From the NCBI RefSeq assembly GCF_049801055.1, contig NZ_JBNAGF010000006.1:62001-126000 (forward strand): 64,000 bases of DNA. Direction: 5' to 3'. Source of the stretch: JBNAGF01 sp049801055 (GTDB lineage: Bacteria; Pseudomonadota; Alphaproteobacteria; Rhodobacterales; Rhodobacteraceae). Positions 22,716 to 32,250 of the stretch are shown here, in pieces (position 1 is the first letter of the stretch; each line of letters opens with the position of its first letter). The position numbers were made by a program, and so were the translations under genes. A model generated the notes under the pieces. The model ran no database searches. It had not been told where the DNA came from and saw only the letters and a program-made list of their open reading frames with translations.

Positions 22716-24215
22716 TTAGCTTGTTATTTCTGGCAACTTGATCCGCTGTATTTTTCCGGAAGGACCTTTGGGCAGATCATCAAGTAAAAAAACCGTATCG
22801 GGAGATTTGAATGCACCGACTTTGGCGACGCATATCCGGATAAGCTGCTCCGGGGTCACACTGGACCCATCCCGCAACCGGACGGCGGCTTCCACTCGTT
22901 CACCGTAGGTTTGACAAGGGCGCGCAAAGGCAGCTGCTTCAACGACGTCCGGGTGCGAATACAGGGCCTCGTCTATTTCTCGCGGGGCGATGTTCTCGCC
23001 GCCCTTGATGATCAGTTCTTTCAATCGCCCGGTCACAAAGAAGTAGCCGTCATTGTCGATATGGCCGAGATCACCGGTGCGCAACCACCGGTCAGGGGTG
23101 AACGTTTCGCGGGTGGCATTCGGGTTTTTCAGATATTCCCGCATCACATTGGGACCACGCACAGCGATTTCGCCTTGGGTGTTGGGTGGCAAAGCTATCA
23201 ATTCGGGCGACAGGATGCAGGCTTCGTTGCCATAGGCCTTGCCGGGCGATCCGATCTTGCGCACTCCCGGTGGCAGTGGGTTCGACAGGATTTGTGCCGC
23301 GGTTTCGGTGAGCCCCATTGTCTCGACGATGGGCACGTCAAACCGGTTTTCAAAGGCGGTCTGGACTTCGGGTGCCAATGGCGAGGAGGCAGATCGGCCG
23401 AACCTAATTCGCGCCCGCGTTGCGGCGGTCGGTGCCGCATCGGAATGCAGCAGATGTGAAATGATCGTGGGCACCACCGAAAACCACGTCGCCTCCGCCT
23501 CTTCACATTGGTCCCAGAAACGGCCGACCGAGAATTTCCGGGCGACGGCAAGCGTGCCCCCGGTAATCAGCGTGCTCATCACCGACACACATAATGCGTT
23601 GATGTGGTAGATCGGCAGAACGCAGAGCCCGCAATCCTGTTCGGTCAGTGCGTGGGCGAGGGCAGGGGTCCAGCCGCCGGCCAGCAGGCTGGCGTGACTG
23701 TGCACGACCCCTTTGGGCCGTCCGGTCGTACCTGACGTATACATAAGCAATGCATCGTCATCCGGTGACAATGGATGCAGATCTGCAGCGGCCGTTTCGC
23801 AGAACAGAGAAAATCGGGTCAGCCTGTCGTGGCGCACCCGGTCAAAGAGCTCATCCTGTTCCGGCCCGACCAGAGCTATTCGCGCTTCGCAGTGTTTCAG
23901 GGCATAGGTAATGGCATCGTCACCGGCGACAAGATTGACCACCGTCGCGCGAAAGCCGCCATAGAGCGTTCCGAACAGGCATTCGATCACGTCGCGCCCG
24001 TTGGGCAGCAGAATCGCGACGCTTTCGCCTTTCTTTACCCCATGTGCTGTCAGGTTCTGCGCCCATTTCCGGGCGCTGTCGCGCAGCTGTGACCAGCTCA
24101 GCGGTTCGTCTCCATCGAAGAACCTGTAAGCTATGCGGTTGCCGGTCTGTTCGGCTCGTCGGTCGACCCAGTCGCGCAAGGTGCCCTGAGGCGGCGTATG
24201 CGGGTCGACCGTCAT
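22716..24215 (-). CDS. sauT: AMP-forming CoA ligase, probable sulfoacetate-CoA ligase
   Basis: 499 residues of the acyl-adenylate-forming superfamily: the P-loop-like signature LLMYTSGTTGRPKGVVHSH, the ETMGLTETAAQ motif, and the WLRTGDLGHIDNDGYFFVTGRLKELI hinge. It has the C-terminal catalytic lysine in PKGPSGKIQR. It is coupled by ATGA to an acylating aldehyde dehydrogenase; this pair is the SauT/SauS arrangement described in Cupriavidus necator, where sulfoacetate is activated and then reduced to sulfoacetaldehyde. The substrate is inferred from gene context, and another C2 acid is possible. The sulfoacetaldehyde-cleaving xsc gene is not in the window. Confidence 0.8.
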   Translation of the reverse strand: MTVDPHTPPQGTLRDWVDRRAEQTGNRIAYRFFDGDEPLSWSQLRDSARKWAQNLTAHGVKKGESVAILLPNGRDVIECLFGTLYGGFRATVVNLVAGDDAITYALKHCEARIALVGPEQDELFDRVRHDRLTRFSLFCETAAADLHPLSPDDDALLMYTSGTTGRPKGVVHSHASLLAGGWTPALAHALTEQDCGLCVLPIYHINALCVSVMSTLITGGTLAVARKFSVGRFWDQCEEAEATWFSVVPTIISHLLHSDAAPTAATRARIRFGRSASSPLAPEVQTAFENRFDVPIVETMGLTETAAQILSNPLPPGVRKIGSPGKAYGNEACILSPELIALPPNTQGEIAVRGPNVMREYLKNPNATRETFTPDRWLRTGDLGHIDNDGYFFVTGRLKELIIKGGENIAPREIDEALYSHPDVVEAAAFARPCQTYGERVEAAVRLRDGSSVTPEQLIRICVAKVGAFKSPDTVFLLDDLPKGPSGKIQRIKLPEITS

Positions 24216-25615
24216 TTGCCTGCTTCTGCCCAGTAGTCGGCGAAAACATCCTCGACAGCCGGTTCGTTCGGAGCGATTTCACGGATGACCTTGGTGGTCT
24301 GGATGAAATGTTTCCAGTGCAGATTTTCGTCGATCGCATTGCCGCCCCAGCTGCCACACCCCATCGACAGCGAAAACGGCATGCCGTTGGTGAAGGCACC
24401 TCCAGTGGCAAAAGTATGGGCCTGGTTCACGATGACCCGGCAAGACGGCATCGTCTCTCCCAGGGCGACCGCTCGCGCATCTTTGGCGGTGTGAATGCCA
24501 ATCGAGTGACCGGCCCCTTGATAGGTCAGGATGCGCTCGGCGATGGCCCGGGCATCGTCATAATCCCTGGCGCGATAGAGAGCCGCCACGCGGCTGAGCT
24601 TTTCACCAGACAACGGATATTCGGGGCCGATGCCTTTGGTTTCGACCAGAAGAAACTTGGTGTTATCCGGAACGCGCCCGGCCAAGCCCAGCGCTTCGAT
24701 CATCTTGTCGGCATCCTGCGCGATGACCGAGCGATTCAGATGGCCGTCGGGCCAAAGCCTGGCAACGATCCCGGCCTCGTTGTCGACCAGTGCACCGCCC
24801 TCTGCGGCGAGCGCTGCAATGAACTCGTCAAAGACGGCCTCCACCACGATGATCGAATTCTCAGAAGAACATGAGGTTGCGTTGTCGAATGTCTTGGAGG
24901 CAGTGATCTTCTGAGCCGCCGCTTTCAGATCAGCGCTTTCGTCCACGATCACGGTTACATTGCCCGCGCCAACGGCCACGGCCGGGGTGCCGCAGGTTTG
25001 TGCACGCTGGACGTTGTTCTGGCTGCCGGTGCAGATCACCCTGTCGGACAGTTCCATCATTGCCTGTGTCTTGGCCTTGGATCCGGGCGCCGGGATCATC
25101 TGAACCAGATCATGGTCCAGCCCGATCTTGTCGAATTCGGTGTGAATGAATGTGATCAGCAATTCGCAACTGGCAACTCCCTTGGGTGACGGCGCGATCA
25201 CGACCGAGTTCCCGCATTTCAGAGCATTAATGATGTTGTTGGCCGGAGTTGCCGCAGGGTTGGTTGACGGAACGACGGCGCCGACAACACCCACCGGTCG
25301 GGCAATTTCGGTAATCCCCATGGCCGGATCGTCGCTGAGAACTCCTTGGGTCCGAACCCCCTTAATGTCACGCATCAGGCCCAGCGTTTTGCGATGGTTC
25401 TTGGTGATCTTGTCCGGCACATTACCAAGCCCGGTTGTCTTTACCGCCAGTTCGGCCAGGGCCCGGTTGCGCGATGGTTCCATGATGGCCCACGCCGCCG
25501 CCTGGGCCGCGCGGTCATAACGCTCTTGCGTGGCGCCGCTTTCATAGGCCTTCTGTGCAATCCGAGAGCGGGCCATGATTGCTTCGACGTGAGCCAATTC
25601 ATCATGTTTATTCAT
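24212..25615 (-). CDS. sauS: CoA-acylating aldehyde dehydrogenase, probable sulfoacetaldehyde dehydrogenase
   Basis: 467 residues of the acylating aldehyde dehydrogenase family (EutE/AdhE type). The catalytic cysteine is in FDNATSCSSENS, where classical dehydrogenases have a different context. The NAD region includes IARPVGVVGAVVPSTNPAATP. It would interconvert sulfoacetyl-CoA and sulfoacetaldehyde. The ATG at 25615 has AGGA at good spacing; an upstream in-frame extension of 16 residues is not needed. It is the first gene of the operon with the CoA ligase, separated from tctC by 63 bp, and probably expressed from the tctA promoter. Confidence 0.82.
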   Translation of the reverse strand: MNKHDELAHVEAIMARSRIAQKAYESGATQERYDRAAQAAAWAIMEPSRNRALAELAVKTTGLGNVPDKITKNHRKTLGLMRDIKGVRTQGVLSDDPAMGITEIARPVGVVGAVVPSTNPAATPANNIINALKCGNSVVIAPSPKGVASCELLITFIHTEFDKIGLDHDLVQMIPAPGSKAKTQAMMELSDRVICTGSQNNVQRAQTCGTPAVAVGAGNVTVIVDESADLKAAAQKITASKTFDNATSCSSENSIIVVEAVFDEFIAALAAEGGALVDNEAGIVARLWPDGHLNRSVIAQDADKMIEALGLAGRVPDNTKFLLVETKGIGPEYPLSGEKLSRVAALYRARDYDDARAIAERILTYQGAGHSIGIHTAKDARAVALGETMPSCRVIVNQAHTFATGGAFTNGMPFSLSMGCGSWGGNAIDENLHWKHFIQTTKVIREIAPNEPAVEDVFADYWAEAGK

Positions 25616-25678
25616 CACGAAACGTCCTTTGAGAATGGTTGAGGCGCACGCCGCCTCAACCAATTGCTTTGAGAGGGC

Positions 25679-26641
25679 TCAGAGACCAGCCAGCAGTTCC
25701 TTGAGAGTTTCCTCTCGTGCGGCCCACATTGCCTTGACTTCGTCTCGGGTCATGATGTGCATCGGGGAGCCCCCCGCCTTCATCTTCTTGCCAACGCGGC
25801 CGTTCTTGAACATCTCGGGCACCGTAGCTGCAAGCTTGTCTATCACCTCCTGCGGCGTCCCTTTCGGCACCATGATTCCGCGGAAGTTCACGCTGGCATT
25901 GTCGACGTCATAACCCTGTTCCTTGAGGGTTGGCACGTCGGGCAGGAACTCGTTGCGTTCCAGATCGAACACGCCGAGGATCTTGACGGTTCCGGCTTCC
26001 TGGGCACGGAAGGCGTCGCTGAGGTTGTTGACGCCGCCCATGACTTCACCGGCGATAACGGCTTTCATGGCCGCTGCTCCGCCACCCTTGGTCGGGATAT
26101 ACGCCATCTTCACGCCCGCTGCCTTTTCCAGCTGCAACGCGGCGATGTGATGCCCAACGAACAGGCCTGCTCCGGAGAAAGTCAGTTTGCCGGGATTCTC
26201 TTTGGCAAAGTTGACGACGTCCTCCATCGAGTTCATCTCGCTGTCCTTGGCGACGACGAACACCGCCGGATCAGCACCCCAGTTGGCAATTGGCTCAAAG
26301 CTGTCAGCGGAATACTCGACGCCACCCTTGATTGACTGGGCAATGAAATGCGGAATGTTGTAGGCGCCCAACGTATAGCCATCGGCTTCGGCCTGCGTGG
26401 CGAACCAGTTCCAGCCGACACGCCCGCCTGCACCCGGTTTATTGATGATAGCGATGGGCATGCCGAGCGCATCTTCGTTGCCAGCGGTCATGGTCACGAT
26501 CCGGGCCTGGAAGTCGGTCGCACCCCCGGCGCCATAGCTGACCATCATCATGATCGGCCGCTCGGGATATTCCTCGGCCATGGCCGCGCTACCGGCCAGG
26601 GTCATCAGCGCCGCGGCGGCGCCTGCGATCAGTTTCTTCAT
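25679..26641 (-). CDS. tctC: TctC-type periplasmic solute-binding protein
   Basis: 320 residues with a cleavable signal peptide (MKKLIAGAAAALMTLAGSAAMA-EEYP). Its Bug/TctC-fold features are YPERPIMMMVSYGAGGATD at the mature N-terminus and the INKPGAGGRVGWNWFA loop that holds carboxylates. It delivers an organic anion to TctAB. With the CoA ligase and acylating dehydrogenase downstream in the same operon, the ligand is probably sulfoacetate or a related short acid. Confidence 0.92.
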   Translation of the reverse strand: MKKLIAGAAAALMTLAGSAAMAEEYPERPIMMMVSYGAGGATDFQARIVTMTAGNEDALGMPIAIINKPGAGGRVGWNWFATQAEADGYTLGAYNIPHFIAQSIKGGVEYSADSFEPIANWGADPAVFVVAKDSEMNSMEDVVNFAKENPGKLTFSGAGLFVGHHIAALQLEKAAGVKMAYIPTKGGGAAAMKAVIAGEVMGGVNNLSDAFRAQEAGTVKILGVFDLERNEFLPDVPTLKEQGYDVDNASVNFRGIMVPKGTPQEVIDKLAATVPEMFKNGRVGKKMKAGGSPMHIMTRDEVKAMWAAREETLKELLAGL

Positions 26642-26691
26642 TTCGGTTCCTCCGTTGGATTGAGTTGCGCCGCAGTTGGTTTGCGGTCGGT

Positions 26692-27162
26692 TCAGAAGAA
26701 GATCTCTCTCGGGGTGTAGACCTTCAGAAGTTGGGCAAAGAGGCCGTACATCACCGCCAGAAAGCCGGCAGTGATGGCCAACCGCTTCAGCCAGGTTTTG
26801 AGTTCAAAATGCGAAGCCGAGTCGTAAAAGCTCAGCAATATGAAAAAGGTGATGGTTCCGGCGGTGTAGAACCCCAATGTCTTGGCGGCCCAGAAGATAT
26901 AGATCAGCGCGATGATCAGACCGGGCGCCAGCCAGACCATTTCCCGGCGGGTCAGACCGTTCCCGACTTTGGTCCAGCCTAGCAGCGCCTTTGCAAAGGT
27001 CCAGATCGCCAGAACCACGAACACCGTTGAAATCAGGCGTGGAAACAGAAAAGCCTCGGAAGGTTGCTGGGTATAGCTGATCCAGGTGACCCAAACGCCA
27101 ATGGCGGCAATGACACCCGATGCAACGATGTGCTGAAGACGAGGAAGGCTCGACACGCTCAT
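26692..27162 (-). CDS. tctB: TctB small membrane subunit of the TTT transporter
   Basis: 156 residues with about four transmembrane segments, in the usual TctB position between TctA and TctC. Low sequence conservation is normal for this subunit; position and topology carry the assignment. Its ATG overlaps the tctA stop (ATGA). Confidence 0.9.
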   Translation of the reverse strand: MSVSSLPRLQHIVASGVIAAIGVWVTWISYTQQPSEAFLFPRLISTVFVVLAIWTFAKALLGWTKVGNGLTRREMVWLAPGLIIALIYIFWAAKTLGFYTAGTITFFILLSFYDSASHFELKTWLKRLAITAGFLAVMYGLFAQLLKVYTPREIFF

Positions 27163-28670
27163 TGCAAGATCTCCTCTTTTGAAATGTAGCGGCGGCTGCG
27201 CAGTTCCATCCAGATCGAATAGGCGATCGATGACACCACCAGAGCGATCAGCACGATGTTCAGTAATCCGCCCAGGAAATAGGCGGCCATGCCGTCAGTT
27301 GCCCCGGCGATCATGCTGCCTTGAATGAAGTTGGCCTCGGCAATCGGGCCCAGGATCAGGCCAAGTACCAGCGGGGCGGCGGTAAATCCGAACCGTTCCA
27401 GGAAATACATGCTCACGCCCAGGGCTGCCATCACATAGACATCTCCCATGCTGGACTGAACCGAGTAGCTTCCGAACACTGCGAGCCCCAGAACGACAGC
27501 GGCCATCACGCTTTGCGGCACCTGTGCAACCCGCGCCGCAAGCCCGGCGACGTAAAGGCCGAAGATGCACATCAAAATCTGTCCGATCAGCATTGAATTG
27601 ATGAAGGTCCAGGCAACATCAGGGTGGTTGTCGAACAAATCCGAGCCGGGAAAGATGCCGTGAATAAGCAGTCCGCCCAGCAGAACTGCGGCGGTGGGTG
27701 ATCCGGGGATCGACAGGGTCAGAAGCGGCACAAGGCTCGGCCCGACCATCGCGTTGTTGGCACTTTCCGCTGCGATCACGCCTTCGCTGTGGCCTTTGCC
27801 GAACTTCTCGCGTTCTGGGCTGAACTTCTTTGTTTGATCATAGGCTACCAGCCCAGCGATCTGCCCCCCAACGCCCGGGATCAATCCGATGATCGAACCG
27901 GTCAGTGTTCCAATGGTCAAAGCTCTTGGTTGACGTGCAACTTCGCGAGCCGCGTCCTTGACCGAGTGGCTTTCGACTTTGAGAACCTCGGCGTCGGCCT
28001 TCTGCCGTCCCTTGGCAAACATCGTCAGAACCTGCGGGATAGCGAACAGCCCGATCAGAGCAGCGATAATGTTGATCCCACCACCAAGCGCCGGGTGAAA
28101 GATGAACCTCTGCGCTCCCATGATGTCGTCAAAGCCAATAGTCGCTAGCCAGAGGCCGATGCACCCCGACAAGAGGCCTTTGACCACCGAAGCGCTGTCC
28201 AGCGAACCGATTACCGTGACCCCGAGAATGGCCAGCCAGAACAAATGGCTTGGCCCAAAGGCCAGTGCCCATTTCGCCAGAAGGGGAGTGAGAAAGATCA
28301 GCAGCAGAACCCCAAAAACGCCACCCACAGCTGACGAAAGGAAGCTGAGTTGTAACGCCCGGGCACCTTTGCCCTGTTCGGCCATGGTGTGGCCATCCAG
28401 CGTTGTGGCAATATTGGCCGGGGCTCCGGGGATTTTTAGCAGGATCGCACTTACCGCACCGCCTGCCACTGTCGATGTATAAGCCGCGCCCAACAGGATC
28501 AGCCCCTGAACCGGCTGTAGGTGGAAAGTAAACGGGATCAGCAACGCGACGGCCATAGTCGGTGACAGGCCCGGCGTCGCTCCAAGGATCAGTCCGCCAA
28601 TCGTGCCCAGAAGCAACAGGCCGAAAGACACCGGGGTAAACACATCTCCAAAGTAGTAAATGAACTCCAC
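27159..28670 (-). CDS. tctA: TctA large membrane subunit of the TTT transporter
   Basis: 503 residues with about 11-12 hydrophobic segments. The family signatures GATPGLSPTMAVALLIPFTF near the N-terminus and GLIPGVGGQIAGLVAYDQTKK in the middle are present. It forms the permease of a cation-coupled tripartite carboxylate transporter. I prefer the GTG at 28670, which follows CAGGAA, over the GTG at 28703. It is the first gene of the leftward operon and divergent from a LacI regulator. Confidence 0.93.
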   Translation of the reverse strand: MEFIYYFGDVFTPVSFGLLLLGTIGGLILGATPGLSPTMAVALLIPFTFHLQPVQGLILLGAAYTSTVAGGAVSAILLKIPGAPANIATTLDGHTMAEQGKGARALQLSFLSSAVGGVFGVLLLIFLTPLLAKWALAFGPSHLFWLAILGVTVIGSLDSASVVKGLLSGCIGLWLATIGFDDIMGAQRFIFHPALGGGINIIAALIGLFAIPQVLTMFAKGRQKADAEVLKVESHSVKDAAREVARQPRALTIGTLTGSIIGLIPGVGGQIAGLVAYDQTKKFSPEREKFGKGHSEGVIAAESANNAMVGPSLVPLLTLSIPGSPTAAVLLGGLLIHGIFPGSDLFDNHPDVAWTFINSMLIGQILMCIFGLYVAGLAARVAQVPQSVMAAVVLGLAVFGSYSVQSSMGDVYVMAALGVSMYFLERFGFTAAPLVLGLILGPIAEANFIQGSMIAGATDGMAAYFLGGLLNIVLIALVVSSIAYSIWMELRSRRYISKEEILQ

Positions 28671-28718
28671 GTTTTGTTCCTGTCCACGGTTTCGCGTTGA
28701 CACGTCAGGTTAAGAAAT

Positions 28719-28742
28719 GAAAATAGTTTTGCAAACGTTTTC
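28719..28742. promoter_or_regulatory. Candidate LacI operator between tctA and lacI
   Basis: A 24-bp near-palindrome, with GAAAA and GTTT in the left half and AAAC and TTTTC in the right half, around a central TGC. LacI/GalR operators are A/T-rich palindromes of this sort, typically in the divergent promoter they control. It sits 49 bp upstream of the tctA GTG. Confidence 0.6.
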
Positions 28743-28768
28743 ATTACTGCCGGTAAGAAGAGCGATAC

Positions 28769-29806
28769 TTGGTTAAGAAACAGAAGGATAAGCCGGATAT
28801 CGTCGCCGTCGCGAAGGCCGCGGGCGTGTCGATTTCAACCGTGTCGCGCAGCTTCAATCACCCGGAATTGCTCAAGGCGACGACTCGCAAGAAGATCGAC
28901 CGGGCGGTGCAGGAGCTCGGCTATATTCGCAACCGCGCGGCCCAGGTCATGCATGGCAAGCGCAGCGGTACCATCGGGCTCGTCGTTCCCACAATCGACA
29001 ACGCGATATTCGCCGAACTGATCCAGTCTTTCTCCGATACTCTGGACCAGCGAGGCTTCACCATGCTCATTGCGTCCCATGGCTTCGATCTGGAACGGGA
29101 ATATCTGATGCTGCGCAAGTTCCTGGAACATCGGGTTGACGGGCTTGCTGTGATCGGACTCGAGCATTCAGAGGCCGCGTATCAGTTGTTTGAACAGCAA
29201 GGCATTCCGGTGGTCGCAATTTGGAACTACAGCCACCGCGCTCGCCTGCCTTGTGTCGGGGTTGAAAACGCCGAGGCGGGGCGTCTTGCCGCGCGACACA
29301 TACTGGATCTGGGGCATCGCGATATCGGGTTGATATTCCCGGATCCTACCGGAAACGACAGGGCACATGACCGGTTGAACGGTGCCCTTTGGGAGTTTGC
29401 CAAAGAGAACATCGAGATCCCCCAAGACTGGCGACTGGAAGCGCCCTACAGCATCGCCGAGGCCAAGCGCGCCTGCCTGTCGTTGCTGGAGAAACCCGCT
29501 ACGCCATCGGCCATCTTGTGCGGCAATGACATTATTGCGCAGGGGGTTCTTTATGCGGCAAAGCAATTTGGCGCCCGCATTCCGGAAGATCTGTCCATCA
29601 TGGGCATCGGCGATTTCAAAGGTTCGGGCGAGATCGAGCCGTCACTGTCCACCATTCGCATTCCGGCAAAACGCATTGGTATGCTGGCTGCGGAAAATAT
29701 TGCCGATCGCGTGGCGGGAACGTCCACAAGTCACTCGGCCACGAAATGTGATGTGCGTTTGTTGGCTAGGAACTCGACAACTGTTCCTAAACGAGAGCGC
29801 ACCTAG
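28769..29806 (+). CDS. LacI-family transcriptional regulator
   Basis: 345 residues: an N-terminal LacI HTH (IVAVAKAAGVSISTVSRSFNHPELLKATTRKKI, residues 10-42) followed by a periplasmic-binding-protein-like effector domain. It starts at a TTG at 28769, with no ATG or GTG in a better position. It is divergent from the TctABC/CoA-ligase operon, so the transported acid or its metabolite is the likely effector and that operon its target. Confidence 0.9.
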   Translation: MVKKQKDKPDIVAVAKAAGVSISTVSRSFNHPELLKATTRKKIDRAVQELGYIRNRAAQVMHGKRSGTIGLVVPTIDNAIFAELIQSFSDTLDQRGFTMLIASHGFDLEREYLMLRKFLEHRVDGLAVIGLEHSEAAYQLFEQQGIPVVAIWNYSHRARLPCVGVENAEAGRLAARHILDLGHRDIGLIFPDPTGNDRAHDRLNGALWEFAKENIEIPQDWRLEAPYSIAEAKRACLSLLEKPATPSAILCGNDIIAQGVLYAAKQFGARIPEDLSIMGIGDFKGSGEIEPSLSTIRIPAKRIGMLAAENIADRVAGTSTSHSATKCDVRLLARNSTTVPKRERT

Positions 29807-29838
29807 ATCAACGAAATCGGCGGCAATTCTTGTCGATT

Positions 29839-30450
29839 TCACAGAAACTGGCGCAGCAAACCTTGGAACGTCTCGAAGAGCTGGCGGCGGGAGCGCTCCG
29901 CTCCTTCAATTTGCGTTTGCAATACGTATCTGAATGCCCCGTCAAGAAGCGCATAACTGATTTCAATCTGCTGTGGTTCGCCGTGACCGGCCTTTTCGAA
30001 TGCCGAACGCACGATGCCAATAAGCAGGGCTTCGATTTCCGCGACGATTGGACGGAATGTTTCGTCAAACACGGCTTGAGTTCGGATGTCATACCACATC
30101 CTATGCGCCATGTCGTCGTCTACAATTGAGGAAACCAGCGCTTCGGCGAACGCGTCGATAACCTGTTCCCGTCCGGAAGCCATCTCCAGAGCTTCGACGA
30201 ATTTCCGTACGAACTCCTGTTTGTAGATTTCGACGCAGAAGATGATCAGTTCGGCACGGTCTTCAAAGTAATAATGCAGCATTCCCAGCGACAGGTCGCT
30301 ATGTGCTGCGATGTCACGTAAACTGGTGTTTGCGTATCCCAACTCCTTTAGCGCCGAGATTGCACTTTCCGCTATTTGGCGTTTCTTAGCATCGCGTTTT
30401 GCAGACTTTCTGTCTGCACGGGCTTTGAGTTTGGGGAGCATCTCGTTCAT
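29839..30450 (-). CDS. TetR-family transcriptional regulator
   Basis: 203 residues with an N-terminal TetR HTH (AESAISALKELGYANTSLRDIAAHSDLSLGMLHYYFEDRAELI, about residues 28-71) and a helical effector domain. A longer frame extends upstream but lacks family similarity; the ATG at 30450 is the natural start. It follows the alcohol-oxidation operon in the same direction and probably represses that operon at the palindrome near 35580. Confidence 0.88.
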   Translation of the reverse strand: MNEMLPKLKARADRKSAKRDAKKRQIAESAISALKELGYANTSLRDIAAHSDLSLGMLHYYFEDRAELIIFCVEIYKQEFVRKFVEALEMASGREQVIDAFAEALVSSIVDDDMAHRMWYDIRTQAVFDETFRPIVAEIEALLIGIVRSAFEKAGHGEPQQIEISYALLDGAFRYVLQTQIEGAERSRRQLFETFQGLLRQFL

Positions 30451-30509
30451 GGTAACTTTGTCGCCGACCAGTAGGCCGGATGCAATATGCATCCAGCGTG
30501 CACCCGGTC

Positions 30510-32249
30510 TTAACCAAGCAGTGCGTTTAGGAAGATGCGAGGCAGTTTGAACCAGCTGGGTTTGTACTGAAAGCGGGTCAGAAGTTCTCCGATCTTGTGC
30601 TGCTTCTTGTTTGTGATGAAGAACGGCGGGCGCGGCAGAAGTGTGAATTGGCCTGATAGAATTCCACGCGGAAATGGTCGCCAAGGGGCCTGAACCACGA
30701 CCTTCTCGGTGTTCTCAAGCATGAAAGAATTGTGCACGGTTCCGATGCCGGAGCCGATATCTTCCAAGGTGTGACCCGGATAGGCACCCCAAGGGCACGC
30801 GGTGATCAGGAAACCCAAGCCGCACCAGCCGTTTACGCCAATCGTTCCGTATCGAAAGTCGGAGAGGATCTCATCTAACCGTTTCTTGCCGATCTTGCGG
30901 ATGGTACTGGGGTGGATCAGGATGTTTGCGCCCAGAGTTCCCCAAAGTTCGGTGTTGGCATAATCAATGGCTGCGACCAAATAGGTTTCGGCATCCGAAC
31001 CTTCCAATTCCTTGATGCCAAGGGCAGGGCCAAATACTTCGCAGTTGCGATTGTAGCTGTCTTCGGAAATCTCGCCGATCACCACAGGTGGTGAATTCTT
31101 CCCGCGTTCAATTTTTTCGATATTGCCGCCATGCTCGGCATAGCTGTTCAGACGCCCTTCGGCGCCTGGATACCACGTTGGACGGGTTGAGGTGCTGATC
31201 ACTTTTTTCAGCTGGTTTAGGAGTTCCGGCCCCTTGGCCCAGCCCTTCGGCATCACCAAAGCCTGGGTTGCGATGCAGTTATGTCCGGCATTGTGCATCT
31301 TCATTGTTGCAATGTTCTCCGCCTGAAAGCGGATATCGGCTGCGGTCCACGGACCCGGCACGACGATGGTGGGGCTTACAGACCCCAACTCAGACGTAAA
31401 GCGTTTGGTGTTCTTTGGTGCGCCGGCCTTTTTGTTGGTTTCCGCTTCTTCGCCGACGCCCCAGACAATGGCGTCATGGGTGGCGTCTGAGCCGGTGATG
31501 TGCAGCTCTTCCACGATCGGATGTTCGCAAAGATAGGCGCCACCTTTGGCGTCGCCTTTGACGATCCGGAGATACCCACCATCAATGAACGGTTTCATCG
31601 CGATCTTGTAGAAATCAGTCAGATAATCATTGATCGGGTTCATTTTCAGGATCACAACCTGATCTTCGAGGATCAGTTTTTGCAGTACATCCAACGGTGT
31701 GATGGCGGCCACGTTACCCGCACCAAGGACAAGAGCAACTTTTCCAACGCGATCCTCAACCGGAACATCATAGGCAGTCGCGGCATGCTTTTTGAGGTTG
31801 GCCAAATTGACGCTCTTCTGCATCCACACTTCCGCGTTGACACCCGACAAAAGCAGACGATCCCAGATCGAGTGTGGCAGAACCTTGATACCCAGCTGGC
31901 CCGTTGTCAGTTCCCGCTTAGGCAGATGATCGAGGAAGGCCTTTCCTTCCATTTCACTCAGAGTTGCGACCAACGTATTGACACCGGCCATTGTGGCATA
32001 GGGCCCGGCAATCCATTCTTCACCTGAGACGGCGGTTCCGGGAACCAGTCCTTTTTTGCGCGCTGAAATCTCTGCCCACCCTTCGGCCACTTTCATGATG
32101 CCGTCTTTCATGCCCGCAAGCAGAGTGATCCGGTCCGCAGGGGATAACTTTACCCAAGCATCCTTGGCTGTGTTTAGGTCGGCAAGGGCAGCGTCGTATT
32201 CTTCAAAAAGAGCGTCTTGGCTTTCGAAGTTCAATTGTGCGCCATCCAT
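30510..32249 (-). CDS. NAD-dependent aldehyde dehydrogenase, long form
   Basis: 579 residues, about 80 longer than standard aldehyde dehydrogenases. Catalytic cysteine and glutamate are seen in HNAGHNCIATQALVM and TSELGSVSPT; the NAD-binding segment is LVLGAGNVAAITPLD. The C-terminal extension (about 60 residues after the active-site domain, ending FKLPRIFLNALLG) is typical of the group that partners GMC alcohol dehydrogenases in catabolic operons. It begins one base after the ligase stop, so translation is coupled. It should oxidise the aldehyde from the GMC enzyme to the acid that the CoA ligase activates. Confidence 0.82.
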   Translation of the reverse strand: MDGAQLNFESQDALFEEYDAALADLNTAKDAWVKLSPADRITLLAGMKDGIMKVAEGWAEISARKKGLVPGTAVSGEEWIAGPYATMAGVNTLVATLSEMEGKAFLDHLPKRELTTGQLGIKVLPHSIWDRLLLSGVNAEVWMQKSVNLANLKKHAATAYDVPVEDRVGKVALVLGAGNVAAITPLDVLQKLILEDQVVILKMNPINDYLTDFYKIAMKPFIDGGYLRIVKGDAKGGAYLCEHPIVEELHITGSDATHDAIVWGVGEEAETNKKAGAPKNTKRFTSELGSVSPTIVVPGPWTAADIRFQAENIATMKMHNAGHNCIATQALVMPKGWAKGPELLNQLKKVISTSTRPTWYPGAEGRLNSYAEHGGNIEKIERGKNSPPVVIGEISEDSYNRNCEVFGPALGIKELEGSDAETYLVAAIDYANTELWGTLGANILIHPSTIRKIGKKRLDEILSDFRYGTIGVNGWCGLGFLITACPWGAYPGHTLEDIGSGIGTVHNSFMLENTEKVVVQAPWRPFPRGILSGQFTLLPRPPFFITNKKQHKIGELLTRFQYKPSWFKLPRIFLNALLG

Positions 32250-32250
32250 T

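Noticed and set aside
22423..22719. 98-codon frame right of attR
   Set aside because: Low-complexity and cysteine-rich, with no start signal or family.
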